The notes under the pieces are model-generated. The model saw only the letters and a list, made by a program, of their open reading frames with translations. It did no database searches and was not told where the DNA came from. A stretch of DNA of 64,000 nucleotides from Telopea speciosissima (lineage: Eukaryota > Streptophyta > Magnoliopsida > Proteales > Proteaceae), in NCBI RefSeq assembly GCF_018873765.1, contig NC_057916.1, positions 31,409,501 through 31,473,500 of the forward strand, in the 5' to 3' direction. The position numbers and the translations under genes were made by a program. Positions 54,440 through 64,000 of the stretch are shown piece by piece; position 1 is the stretch's first letter, and every line of letters begins with the position of its first letter.

Positions 54440-55289
54440 TTCGACAATACCATCAACAGGAGAGAAAATCAGCCAACACAAATAAACTAATATAATAAAC
54501 ACTGATATCTTGTCCTACAATAAGCATTAAATAAAAGCTCATCATGAACTAAGGGGGGAAAAAGCCACCCCATTGATGAGGAATCCATCTATCTAGCCGT
54601 TGACTTATCTAGAAAATCAGCAATCGGATTCGCTTCTTTGTTGTAGTGAAGAATCTTCCACTGTATAGAAGACATACGTATACGACTTAAGAGGATACCA
54701 GCCTTGTTGCACGAACCAAGGGATTTTTCTTTAGGAAACTATGATTGAAACTGTACAACTGAATCACACTCCACCCATAGATTAGAAGCACAGAGATCTT
54801 TTGCATATTATAGACCCAAAAGTAGAGAACACCGGTCCACCTTTTGATTATTTTTTTCCCGAGTGCCTCCCAAGCGAAATAAAAATTGCATTCAAGAATT
54901 GTAATTCCACCTGGGGAGGCACCACGGTGAGTTTTGAATGAATTCTGAAACTCTACAGTCATAGCCTTGAAAGATGGCCTGATTTGGAATCCTATCCCAA
55001 TTTAGGGCTGCACCAGCTCAACCTTACTCAGAGAAGGATTTGAAAATCTTAGCCCAATTTGGGGCTGCACCCGCTCAACGTGACCTGCTTTCAAAATGAT
55101 TATGATAAAAATTAGATAGTTTAGATATTAAGCTACTAGTCAATTTTTAGAGTACGCACACTTTGGCCATTGACTTGCCCTTTGGCGTTGCTTAGTAGAA
55201 AGTTGAAAGTGTGTGCGATTGAGTAGCGGTCAGTGGATCAATTCCCATAAAGTGCACCATAGGTTCTTTGGCATATTCACCACTAGTTT

Positions 55290-55515
55290 GTTAGACGTTT
55301 TTAAGACGTGTGACCCTACAATAGAGATGTAAACGGATGGAATACAAATTTAAGACGCTGACCCCACAATAGAGATGTAAACTGATCGAATACTTGTTAG
55401 ACGTTTTTAAGACGTGTGACCCTACAATAGAGATACAATAGAGATGTAAACTGATGGAATACAAATTTAAGATGTGTGATCCTACAATAGAGATGTAAAC
55501 TGATCGAATACAAAT
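55290..55515. repeat. imperfect minisatellite, about 4 units of 50-60 bp
   Basis: Units share CTACAATAGAGATGTAAAC, then TGATCGAATAC or GGATGGAATACAAATTTAAG, then AAGACGTGTGACC. Unit length varies and one unit has an internal ATACAATAGAG duplication. The repeated TGTAAACGGAT wording recalls hAT-like termini, which may be its source. Confidence 0.75.
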
Positions 55516-55539
55516 CAGATGTGATCGGATCTAGATATT

Positions 55540-55855
55540 TCATGACTGAATATGACTCCTTATTAGCTCTATTTTTCCAAGTTCCTCAAATAGAGAGTGA
55601 AAATGACCATCCTACCCCGGCCCAACCACACTGTCAGGGGGTCCACCCTCACTAATAATCCGGATCAACTATCCACATGGGGACAGATTTGACCCCTCTA
55701 TGGGACATGGGTCCCACACCCCATGGAGGATTCAGATTTGTCCCCACCCGTCCCCATGTGAGTAGCATATCTGAACTCCCTCTATTAGAGGTGCTTGGGA
55801 AAATATAGCGGACAGGAAATCGAGCAGATAATTTTCCAATATCCCTACTTGTGAG
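55540..55855. mobile_element. hairpin-like element m
   Basis: CCAAGTTCCTCAAATAGAG pairs with CTCTATTAGAGGTGCTTGG (55569-55587 with about 55782-55800). Inside are ATCCACATGGGGACAGATT and a partner CAGATTTGTCCCC-CCCATGTG. Core AATGACCATCCTACCCC. Outer tail GATAATTTTCC resembles elements c and g. Duplication not resolved. Confidence 0.6.
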
Positions 55856-56126
55856 CTCGATCCCTATGCTCCCTAGTGACAAAAACGTACTTTTTATTTT
55901 ATTTATTCATTGAAAAGCAAATAATTAGAAAAGTAGATAAAATAATATATTTCTATTTTTCTTTTTTTATTTATTTATTTATTTATTTGCCAAACCAACA
56001 AACAAACATGGGCCAGTACAAACATAAAAGTTATCCAAACTACGGATTTAATTTAACAATTAAAGTAAAGGATTTATCACTTATCATAGTTAAATAAGCA
56101 TTCTAAGCTCAAACACGTGTTTAATA

Positions 56127-57680
56127 CTACTTCCTTAACTCGATCCTCACCGGAAAACCTCCTTTCATCTTGGAGGACAAATAAGAAACGAAAAGCGGAT
56201 CAAATTCCTTCTCGGCCGGCACCACCCGATACTTCTGCATCACACCAGCAACTATCCTCTGCATCTGCAAGAAAGCCATATCTTTCCCTAAGCAGACCCT
56301 TGGACCTGCTTGGAAGACTGGGTATGTGTATGGATCTTTTCCCACAAACTTCAGCTTCCCAGAAGGAGAGCTTTCCTCCTTCTCAAGCCATCTCTCCGGT
56401 CGAAACTCCATGCAATCTTTACCCCATATCTTCTCCATCCTCCCCATTGCATAGGGAAAGTATGTCACTCCGGCTCCCTTCTTAACAAAGGTACCGTCCG
56501 GCAGAAAATTGTCGGCGGCTGCGAATTTAGTGTCATTTGGTACCGGTGGGTACAACCTCATGGTTTCGCAGATGGCTGCATGGGTGTAAACTACGTGCTT
56601 CACATCGTCGTAATCAAGAGATTCTGGCTTCTCCTTCAACTCTTTCATTAATTCTTCTTCTACACGAGGGTTGCGAGAAACTAACAAGAAGAACCATATC
56701 AAGGCAGCCGATGTGGTATCCCGGCCAGCTAAGATAAAGCTTATCACCATATCTGTAGCAAAACGTTCATCAGAATGGCCAGAGTTCAAGATTCTTGAGA
56801 GGAGGTCCTGTGTTTCCAGTGAAGTTTTCTCTTCCAGTTCTCTTTTCTTTTCTCTCACCACCTTTGTTGCGAATTCACGAACTGTGGCGTTTGCTTCTCG
56901 TAGACGTTTCTCGGACCCAATATCAAGTGCACGTTTAAGCTTCCACAAGGGTGGGAATATGTAGTGAAACCTCTCACTGCTCAACTGTGTAGCAGCTTCG
57001 AATGCTTCGGCGAATTCTGATTTTGGCTGTGGGAATGATGGAGACAGACACGCCGGGTCATAACCAAAAGCAATTTTACAGACGTTGTCGAAGGTAAACC
57101 TCTGAAGGATGTCTTGGAGATCAAGTACGTAATTATTAGAAGCAGCATCAGACAGGAGAGGAACGAGACGGTCCAAGACCTCGTCTTCGACAACAGTTTC
57201 AATGAACTTGCGGAGAGATTTGGTGTTGAATTCATGGCTGGATATCTGTCTCTGAAACCTCCAGTTATCGCCGTCGGCATTAAAGATGCCATCGCCGAGG
57301 AAATTGGTGAGGGTGTCTCTAAAGAAATCTCCTTTTGGGTAGAGATAGAATTCATTTTTGAGGATGTGTTGGACGTTGGCTGGATTAGTGGTTACATGTT
57401 GAAGATGGCCAAGAGGTCGATAAAGGAGGATGTTTCCATTAGAACTATCTCGAAGAAGTTCAGTAGCCCATTGGTTGAATCGCTCTTGGTTAGCAGAAAT
57501 GGCAATTGATTGGCCCAACAATGGATATGACTTGGGGAGTTTGGTGGTTGTTGTTTGAGATGAAACTACTGAAGATAAAGACTTGTTCTTTCCCAGTCGA
57601 GTGAAGCTGGTTTTGATGAAGAAGATGAATAGTGGAACAATAACTAGTAGAAGAGAAACTAAGAACTCAAGCTGAAACAT
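56127..57680 (-). CDS. CYP94A-like: cytochrome P450, CYP94A-like fatty-acid omega-hydroxylase (gene 4)
   Basis: 517 residues, one exon. Anchor about residues 4-22; PKSYPLLG at 49-56; I-helix AGRDTT 318-323; ETMR 372-375; FRPERW; haem loop FQAGPRVCLG with Cys463. Catalytic signatures are intact. A one-codon deletion gives EEKTSLE where the others read E(E)KKSSLE, just before the I-helix segment. The MFQ start is chosen because the 44 further upstream codons run through the TATA box. It is closest to gene 2 over most of its length but ends RIELRK like gene 3 and reads KLKF like gene 1. The 3' flank (55890-56100) is conserved with genes 2 and 3, including TTTATT repeats that give AATAAA on the coding strand. 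Confidence 0.92.
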   Translation of the reverse strand: MFQLEFLVSLLLVIVPLFIFFIKTSFTRLGKNKSLSSVVSSQTTTTKLPKSYPLLGQSIAISANQERFNQWATELLRDSSNGNILLYRPLGHLQHVTTNPANVQHILKNEFYLYPKGDFFRDTLTNFLGDGIFNADGDNWRFQRQISSHEFNTKSLRKFIETVVEDEVLDRLVPLLSDAASNNYVLDLQDILQRFTFDNVCKIAFGYDPACLSPSFPQPKSEFAEAFEAATQLSSERFHYIFPPLWKLKRALDIGSEKRLREANATVREFATKVVREKKRELEEKTSLETQDLLSRILNSGHSDERFATDMVISFILAGRDTTSAALIWFFLLVSRNPRVEEELMKELKEKPESLDYDDVKHVVYTHAAICETMRLYPPVPNDTKFAAADNFLPDGTFVKKGAGVTYFPYAMGRMEKIWGKDCMEFRPERWLEKEESSPSGKLKFVGKDPYTYPVFQAGPRVCLGKDMAFLQMQRIVAGVMQKYRVVPAEKEFDPLFVSYLSSKMKGGFPVRIELRK

Positions 57681-57757
57681 GATAGATGGGCTTGTTAAGA
57701 ACTCAATAACTGGTTGTCTCTGTCTGGTTTCTTCACTTCCGGTGCATAGTAGTAGCG

Positions 57758-57765
57758 TATTTATA
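57758..57765 (-). promoter_or_regulatory. TATA box of CYP94 gene 4
   Basis: TATAAATA on the minus strand within CGCCTATAAATACGCTACTAC, about 80 bp before the start codon. Confidence 0.75.
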
Positions 57766-57863
57766 GGCGAAAAATCTTTGACAAAGTAAGCCAATTGGCG
57801 AGTTTTCCACACTCATGATGTCACAGCTGGAAAATAAAAAAAAGGAAGGAGCGACAGGCTAAA

Positions 57864-57875
57864 TTGACTTTGACT
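57864..57875. promoter_or_regulatory. tandem W-box upstream of gene 4
   Basis: TTGACTTTGACT, identical to the gene 2 site and followed by ACTAC in both. About 185 bp before the start codon. Confidence 0.6.
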
Positions 57876-57899
57876 ACTACAGCAATGACTGAAAGAATT

Positions 57900-59830
57900 A
57901 CCAAATCATGGACACCGTTATCATCAAGGCGTTATTATTATTATTTGAGGCTGGATGTAGTAAACACCAAAATAATTTAATCTTCACACAGGAAGAAGAA
58001 ATTACCCACAAGAAAACAAAAATACTAAAGCTCTGTTTGGTATCCATTTTAGGAATGCATTCTAATTCAATTTCACATTTTTTTATGATAAAATTAATTA
58101 ATTGTTTTCTATATCACCTCAGAGTTAATTTATATATATTACCTCATCATCTTCAGTGTAACTAGTTAGTATGATTGTGAAACTATATATACTTACATTC
58201 CTAATGGAAAAGACCTTAATTAAACTTGTGGACTTGGTCTGATCTACGAGTCTTAATTAATTTATTTAAGTTATCTTTGGGATTTTGTCTTGTTCTACGC
58301 CACCATGTAATCTTTAATTATTATTTTATTAATAGCGGTACACTTCATTTCTTTGTAGATTGCAATCTTAGTTGAGTGCAATCTTAATTAAATCTGGAGT
58401 TACTTTCTTTCCTTGTAGAGTGGATGGTAATAAAACATTTATTAAAATTATACTTCCATTCTAACTTAGACAGCACATTGTAAATTGTAATGGTTGAACA
58501 CATCACAATAATTGAATATATATATATGGTGAGAGGTTGAGAAGTTGTAGATATGAATGCAGCAAAAGTTGATTGGTTCAACAAAAGATGGTGGTTGGAC
58601 GGTGGGTCCATGTGACTGAACTTATCCATCCTAACCAATGGTGGATGGTAACCTAAGTAGAGACATGCAAACATTGAGTAGCGGATACAAAGTTACAAAC
58701 ATGGAATTGAGTGCGTTGCAGTTTGGGCCAAATCACGATCGATGTTACGTTTCTAATGATGCTCAATCTAAGTGTTTGGGCGTTAAATTGAGTCAGCTTA
58801 GTATGAGAAACGTTAAAGAATTAGATTTAATGTATTCCATAAGCTCCAGAGCTTTTGGCATATTGAACAGATGAATTCAGCCAACTTCAACCAATTTCTT
58901 ATCGATTCAATTTGGAAGCTTAATATGGTATTAGAATTGGTATGTTGGGCCTCCGTCGATGATGGACTCTGCTCATTAATAATCTTACATCGGTTGTGGA
59001 TGCTCTGACTATCAAGTATATAAAAGCCACAAGAGGTCACCCCACTTCAAACCAATTAGTTTTAAGATGAAAGCTTAATAGTGAAGATTATACTGAATCC
59101 TATTCTAAGTTCAATTGGTATCAAACAAAGATAGAATTTTTCATTTCAACGAAAACGGATGATCATTTTGCCCTTCTTGTATCTTCATGCAAACCACACA
59201 ACTTGAAAGCCTTCCCCATCTTTTTTTTTTTTTTTCCCTTCATTTTTTATCCATATCCAAATCAGTATCAAATTAGGTAGCCGATCCTAGTTCGGATACT
59301 GTGACCTAAAAGATAGGTATGAACCCAAACTTGCAATCAAGTTCAAACCCAAATTTCAAGATGGTAGGGAAATCTTATCAGTTTCATTCATTTATTTTGT
59401 TCAATCTTTGTCTGGGTCCCTCTCGTCTCACGCCTGTCGGCTTTCATTCATTGAATGCTCAAGTCCCACTGAAATTTTAAATTTGACATTTTTCTAACTG
59501 TGGTTGGTACAACAATATTGCAAGTCTATTATATATATATATATATTTTTTTTTGGTAACAGTCTATTATATATTAAATATCATAATAACTGCGACGTTG
59601 ATCATCTCTATACACACCACTTCAAAATGATTAAAAATAAAAAAAAAAAGACTACGGAGAAATTTTTTGCCCACTAAGAAAGAAATAATGGTCTCACGGA
59701 TTAATCAGACTCCTTGTCTCCAGTCACTCACTTCACTTATCCAATCAAAATGATGAGCACAAAACAATTTCTAGGAATGCTCCGTTCGATGTAATCATTG
59801 CCCATTGGAGGAAGGACGATGGTAAGGAAG
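57900..59830. other. intergenic upstream of gene 4; no gene recognised
   Basis: AT-rich sequence with TA-runs (about 58515 and 59530). Positions about 58930-59080 have a TCAAGTATATAAAAGCCACAAG box and wording like the end of a small LTR, without a partner. Short open frames (58638-58874, 58813-59040) lack any family signature. Confidence 0.35.
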
Positions 59831-59835
59831 CTACT

Positions 59836-60050
59836 AAGGTATGCCCGACCCAATGCAGATCGTCTACGGCGTAGTTGTCCGTGGCAGCATGTGCAGTGCA
59901 GACTGGGTCGTGCGTGCAATGATTACCTTATCCTCTGTCCAACGTCTTGTCCGGGCTGGGGTAAGGTGGTCATTGTGCGCAGAGCCCTGTCACGTCACAC
60001 AGGCTGCTACGGGCAACTGGGCCGAAGGAGATCTGGATCCTGCATGACCA
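59836..60050. mobile_element. hairpin element j
   Basis: CAGATCGTCTACGGCGTAGTTGTC-like left arm (quoted in part as GATCGTCTACGG) pairs with GGGCAACTGGGCCG-AGATCTGG. GTGCAGACTGGG / ACAGGCTGCTACG and GGTAAGGTGGTCATTG also pair. Core AATGATTACCTTATCC. Target-site duplication unclear. Confidence 0.7.
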
Positions 60051-60284
60051 CGTTAAAGCACCTATAACTATAATTACTAAGTAACAGGACGAGTTAGAAT
60101 TATATGATTGCAGGAGATGTGTTCTTCTCCTTCCACTCCTTCCATGTGTTTTTCATGTTTATTTTAATAAAGACTTTTATTACTCAAAAAAAAAATGAAT
60201 TACATGTTTAAAATTAACGGCATTTGATTTTACATGTAAGGGAAAATTTTTATTTTTTTTAGGGAAAAGTGAGTTTCTAGAATA

Positions 60285-60600
60285 GTAATCAGAGATGGAA
60301 TTGTTTAGAGTCGATTCCAATTTGAATCAAATAATCGGTCTGATTCAATTGGTTCTAATTTATTTGTGATGAAAATAGATTTGCTCAAGAATCGGGAATC
60401 GACCCATAAATCGGCCCGATTGAAGGTGGATTACAAAGAAAATGATTAAGAATTGGCCGATTAAGATTCAATTCGATAGATTCGATTTCGATTCAGATAG
60501 TAACGACTAGAAATGGCGGATATTGAGATCGGTGTCACGTGATTCGAATCCAATTCACTGATCGGATTCCCAATTCCTAAAAACCTGGCATGTGTATTTT
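60285..60600. mobile_element. degenerate MITE-like sequence
   Basis: Rich in AATCGG, GATTCGAATCC and CGATTC motifs in both orientations, like the GATCGG MITEs at 53699, but without clear tips. Confidence 0.4.
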
Positions 60601-61560
60601 TATATGTTTTGACGCAAGTTCCATAAAAGGATTTTATCCCCTCCCCCCCACTCCAAAAAAAAAAAGTTTCATGGAAACAAAATAAAGTAGAGAAAATATT
60701 TTATTTTTCGTATTTAGAAGTTTTGACATACATTAATGAAATCCATCATAAAACTTGGAAAAATTTTCCTCCACCAACCTTAAACTTGGAAAAGTTTTTC
60801 TCCACCAACCTTGAACTTTTCATCCAAATTCAAATATCTATTATGATAATTTCATCTAAATATCTATTGAATAAAGTTTTCCTCCAACAACCTTGAACTA
60901 TTATCACTTGGTCCCTAGTATATGTTTGTTTTTTGAAATTTGTTCCCTATATGTTGAAGGTTTGAAATGCTTTTACTATTCAAGATCCCCAACAAGTGCA
61001 ATGATGATTATTAGTGGAAGAAATTTTCCTTCAATGTGGGTAAAGGAAAACTGTGATCCAAAATTTTTTTTTTTTTAAAAAAAAGAATTGTCTTTTTAAA
61101 ATTATAGTATATAAAATCCTATAACTAAAGAGTGAAATTTTCTAATTGAGTATATCTAAAGAGTTTTTATTAACTAGCACAAATATATGTTACATGGCAG
61201 CTAATGTTTTTGTGAATGATGAAGCTAAAGGTTCCCCGATAATTTTAAGTTTCTTATAAAACAAAGGTTAACTGGCAAAATAAGGCTTTAAAAAATCTCT
61301 AAAAATGAAAACTTTTTTAAGAAGAAACGAATAATTGAAAATGTGAGGGATATATCAATATATGAAAAGATACATGGTTGAATCAAAGTTTGAAACTTAA
61401 CATGTGACTGGTCTAGACTATTTGCCATATATCCATATAGTCAAGTTTGTCATATCACCTTTTTACATGATAAAAGATGATGTCAATCTAGAGATACTCA
61501 CTAGTCTTTCTAGAATATGAAATTTTACTTTCTTTTTCTTTATGTCTACCTATTTCATTT
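60601..61560. other. AT-rich intergenic, nothing recognised
   Basis: Contains a small direct repeat of TTTTCCTCCA-CCAACCTTAAACT wording (60765, 60800, 60873) and A/T homopolymers. No gene. Confidence 0.4.
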
Positions 61561-61564
61561 AGGG

Positions 61565-61760
61565 AAAGAGAACGCTGCCTGATTGTGTTTGGCACGCAGT
61601 TGCGCCTAGACATAAAGTTGCACGAAATGATCGTCGTGCCCTTAGGGATTTCTATCTTTCCATAGGGGTGCAACGGTCATTTCGCACGAGTCTGAAAAAA
61701 AAAAAAAAGCAAGAGCTGCGTCGCGCCGCATGTGATCAAGTAGCGTTCGTTCTCCCTTTT
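61565..61760. mobile_element. hairpin-like element n
   Basis: GGAAAGAGAACGCTGCC pairs with AGTAGCGTTCGTTCTCCC. GCACGCAGTTGCGCC pairs with GAGCTGCGTCGCGCC. AATGATCGTCGTGCCC pairs with GGGTGCAACGGTCATTTC. An A-run sits in the right arm. Possible weak flank match TATTTCATT / TATTTTATA. Confidence 0.65.
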
Positions 61761-62013
61761 ATTTTATACCAAATAGATGGAACCTAAATGAAAAATAGGC
61801 AACTCGAGAGCAAAATCAGTGGAGGGCAAGGATTTAATAATCAATATCGGTATCTACAGCAAGGAATTAATAATCTGTATCGGGACTTATATCGGTCTTT
61901 GTTGATACTGATACCAGTATGGATCGATCGTATTGGTCTGTATCAGACTAATTGTAGATCCAAAAATCATTTTGTTTTTTAATACCTACAATCTTCGTAT
62001 TTTAGTCGATTCA

Positions 62014-62287
62014 CCAATACCTAGGGGTGTAAATGACTAGCCAAAATCCGTTTCTGTATCCGTGTCCGAATCCGTTTAGCACTATCCGAATCCGTCCGAA
62101 AGCTAAACGGATGTGGATACGGATAGGCTATAACTGTCCCAAAAGCTATATGTACATGTAAACGGATAAAATATCCAATCCGTATCCGTTTAGCACTATC
62201 CAAATCCATCCGAAAGCTAATCGGATGCAGATGCGGATATAGCACTATCCGAGCCGAATCCGATCTGTTTACATCCCTACCAATACC
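62014..62287. mobile_element. hAT-like MITE, 258 bp, exact 8-bp TSD
   Basis: The element is 62022-62279, flanked by CCAATACC at 62014-62021 and 62280-62287. Tips TAGGGGTGTAAATGAC and, from the right, TAGGGATGTAAACAGA. The interior has two direct copies of TATCCGTTTAGCACTATCC-type sequence followed by GAAAGCTAA-CGGATG. Related to the element at 13878. Confidence 0.9.
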
Positions 62288-62359
62288 ATATTGGTCTAGT
62301 AGCGGTATCAGATGTAGTTGAGACCAATATGTATCAACTGATATGGCCCATACAATGCC

Positions 62360-62930
62360 AAAACGAATCATTTTGATGGATGCTTGTTTGGAAATCATGG
62401 ATTGTCTGGTGGTGGTAGAGTCTTCCGTGACAACTCTAGTATTATGCTGGCAAACTTTGCTCACCCGATTGACATCACGTCCAACTATAAGGCTGAATTT
62501 TCATCTTTGCAAGGGAGATGGAAATAAGGAAATTGTGGATTGAGTGCGATTCTCAAGCGGTTGTGGTTTCAGTCCTTAGTCACTCTATTCCTTGGTTCTT
62601 TCAGCAATAGTGGGGCCACTATTCCTTTTGTTTGGATTGGATTACACGGAGGATATTGCAATCTTCATAGAAGTGAATAGGGTGGCTGATATTTTGGCTA
62701 AAAAATTGAGCAAGATCACAAGTGGCTTCGGTTTAGTATGATTTTCCAAGATTTGCCTCTTCAGAGGTTAGTTGGGATATCCAGAAAAGGCCTCAATTTG
62801 TTGTTTGGTCACGTAGTCTCTACATCAATATGGGAGCCAACGAGAGTGCGTGTAGAGGCATCAATACATATGAAATTTTTTTATTTAAAAAATGACTGGG
62901 TGGTAATTTCACACACTCCTATGTAGAAAA
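62360..62930 (+). pseudogene. LINE RNase H / 3' end fragment
   Basis: The + strand reads FDGCLFGNHGLSGGGRVFRD, then NSSIMLANFAHPID, then NYKAEFSSLQ, the plant L1 RNase H domain. After frameshifts come pieces equivalent to ECDSQAVV and NRVADILAKK. No poly(A) end was located. Confidence 0.7.
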
Positions 62931-63230
62931 ATCATGTGATTAGGCAACGATGTTTTTGCCTTACATTTAAAACTAAGATTTGACATCTAAACAATCTACA
63001 ATCATTCTTAACTCTCTTTTTTTGTTTTCTTGTAGAACTGAAAGCATTCCTAACACATATCTAAGGATTTTAATTAAGACATGGCTCATCTATGTGATAA
63101 CAAATTACCCCGCCCATAGATTTAAGTTATGGCTTGCAAACAAAAGCTTTCACCCTCTAAAAAAACATGTCCCTTCACATGCCATAAATCAATGAATCCT
63201 TATTTTTTGTTTTGGATGTCTTACATTTTT

Positions 63231-64000
63231 GGGAAAATTCCACGTACATCCCCTAAAAGTATTCAATATCTCATAAATTTATCATATTTGATCAGAATGT
63301 CACAGACACCCCTGACGTTAAGCACAGTTAGCACCCAAAGTTAAAATGTCCATTTTACCCCCTTTAGATATCTTCAACCCAAAACTCTATTTCCTCTTCT
63401 TCTTCTCTGTGTTTCTCTTCTTCTTCCGCCGGCACCACCATCATCGCCACCACTGCTGCCTCCGATCCTCTTCCACTGCCAGCACCACCACCACCGCCGA
63501 AACCCATTTCCATCTTCTAACCCAGCTCTCCTCCATCCCTTCTAAAATACCTCTTTGATCCAATTTTGGAGAGGTTACATCCCTTCGATCTGATTCGAGT
63601 CAGCTTTATTTGCAGACCCTAGAGGATGAATACCCTACATTCCAATTTGGGTAAAAAAATTTAAGGGAGATTAGTGGTGGTTCTTTACTTTTTGGTGTTC
63701 GTAGGGTTTTTCCTCTTTGGGTACTTTGTGAGTTGGGTTTTTCTGGCGAGGGTTTTGGTGGTTTTGGAAGCTTGGATCTACTGCTGGAGTTCTAATTTTG
63801 GTTTTGATTTCTAATCGGAAAAAAGTATAGGAACTGAGGAACTGGTAGGTGGAGAGAATAGGGATTGCAACTGGTAGATGAGAGCACAGCTGAAACCCTG
63901 GGCAGGCAGTTTTATTTATCGAATTCCTTTTGGTGTTATGTTGGCGCAGGCCAGAAATCATTATAAAGCCATGGAAACTTCTGTCAGAGGAATTGAGAGA
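63231..64000. mobile_element. left part of a MULE-like element, continues past the window
   Basis: GGGAAAATTCCACGTACATC, then a CCCCTAAAAG block, then ATTTGATCAGAATGTCACAGAC and GACGTTAAGCACAGTTAGCACC follow the same plan as the other MULE termini here (ordered blocks at the tip, then a T/C-rich stretch). The right terminus is outside the window. The open frame at 63346-63558 is low-complexity. Confidence 0.45.

Larger units (their letters stand above)
53608..54965 (-). mobile_element. 5'-truncated LINE, split by two MITEs
   Basis: The minus strand ends AATACAAATGACCATTTTAG, then CCAAAAAAAA (53608-53630), a standard L1 3' terminus. The upstream part (54960-54560) reads LWVECDSVVQFQS, then EKSLGSCNKAGILLSRIR, then HYNKEANPIADFLDKS, the end of the RNase H domain. 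The two MITEs at 53699-54431 interrupt its 3' UTR. Confidence 0.75.

Noticed and set aside
54174..54440. Single large MITE spanning 53699-54439
   Set aside because: A third copy of CTCCCACC in the middle and a second set of tips show two adjacent insertions.

Overview
This is plant nuclear DNA from a repeat-rich, probably woody angiosperm. I cannot place it to family. The evidence is intron-free plant cytochrome P450 genes of the CYP94 type, plant-type L1 LINEs with DUF4283-like first ORFs, Ty1/copia and gypsy relics, an Au-type SINE, Mutator-like elements (MULEs) carrying pieces of plant genes, and hAT-like MITEs. No bacterial-style operons, RNA genes or CRISPR arrays were seen.

The only apparently intact host genes are four close CYP94A-like fatty-acid omega-hydroxylase genes: 21081-22658 (+), 32640-34211 (-), 43228-44778 (-) and 56127-57680 (-). 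All are single-exon. They share a TATA box about 75-90 bp upstream of the start codon and a tandem W-box (TTGACTTTGACT-like) about 170-190 bp upstream. Their flanks are also related, and an orphan copy of the promoter at 38655-38880 suggests a lost fifth gene. Convergent genes 1 and 2 are separated by two direct copies of a 4-5 kb segment (A 22845-27640, B 28295-32400). Part of that segment occurs a third time upstream of gene 1 (C), where two LINEs split it.

Layout: 1-910 copia relics; 2189-5697 two gene-fragment-carrying MULEs; 6088-20318 LINE tail, full-length LINE-1 (6409-12147) and LINE-2 (12680-20318, itself holding a hAT-like element); 20319-22850 gene 1 and its promoter; 22845-32400 duplicated segments A and B with a MULE carrying a heat-shock-factor exon; 32640-38880 gene 2, a MULE, SINE, truncated LINE and ghost promoter; 39000-45200 hAT-like debris and gene 3; 45240-55850 hairpins, LTRs, a 2.1 kb MULE, copia relics and LINE fragments; 56127-57880 gene 4; 57900-64000 intergenic DNA with MITEs, hairpins and the edge of another MULE.

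The most unusual signal is a family of about 140-190 bp GC-rich near-perfect hairpins. At least ten share a core resembling AATGAYCRCCTTACCCC, while the arms outside the core differ from copy to copy and still match each other within each copy. Several have 9-bp target-site duplications proven by an empty site in the paralogous segment, so they behave as Mutator-type insertions. Three larger MULEs carry fragments that read as a class-B heat-shock factor exon 1, the start of a CEPR2-like LRR receptor kinase, and a MESD-like protein. The window is therefore a P450 cluster being reshaped by local duplication and gene-fragment-capturing transposons.
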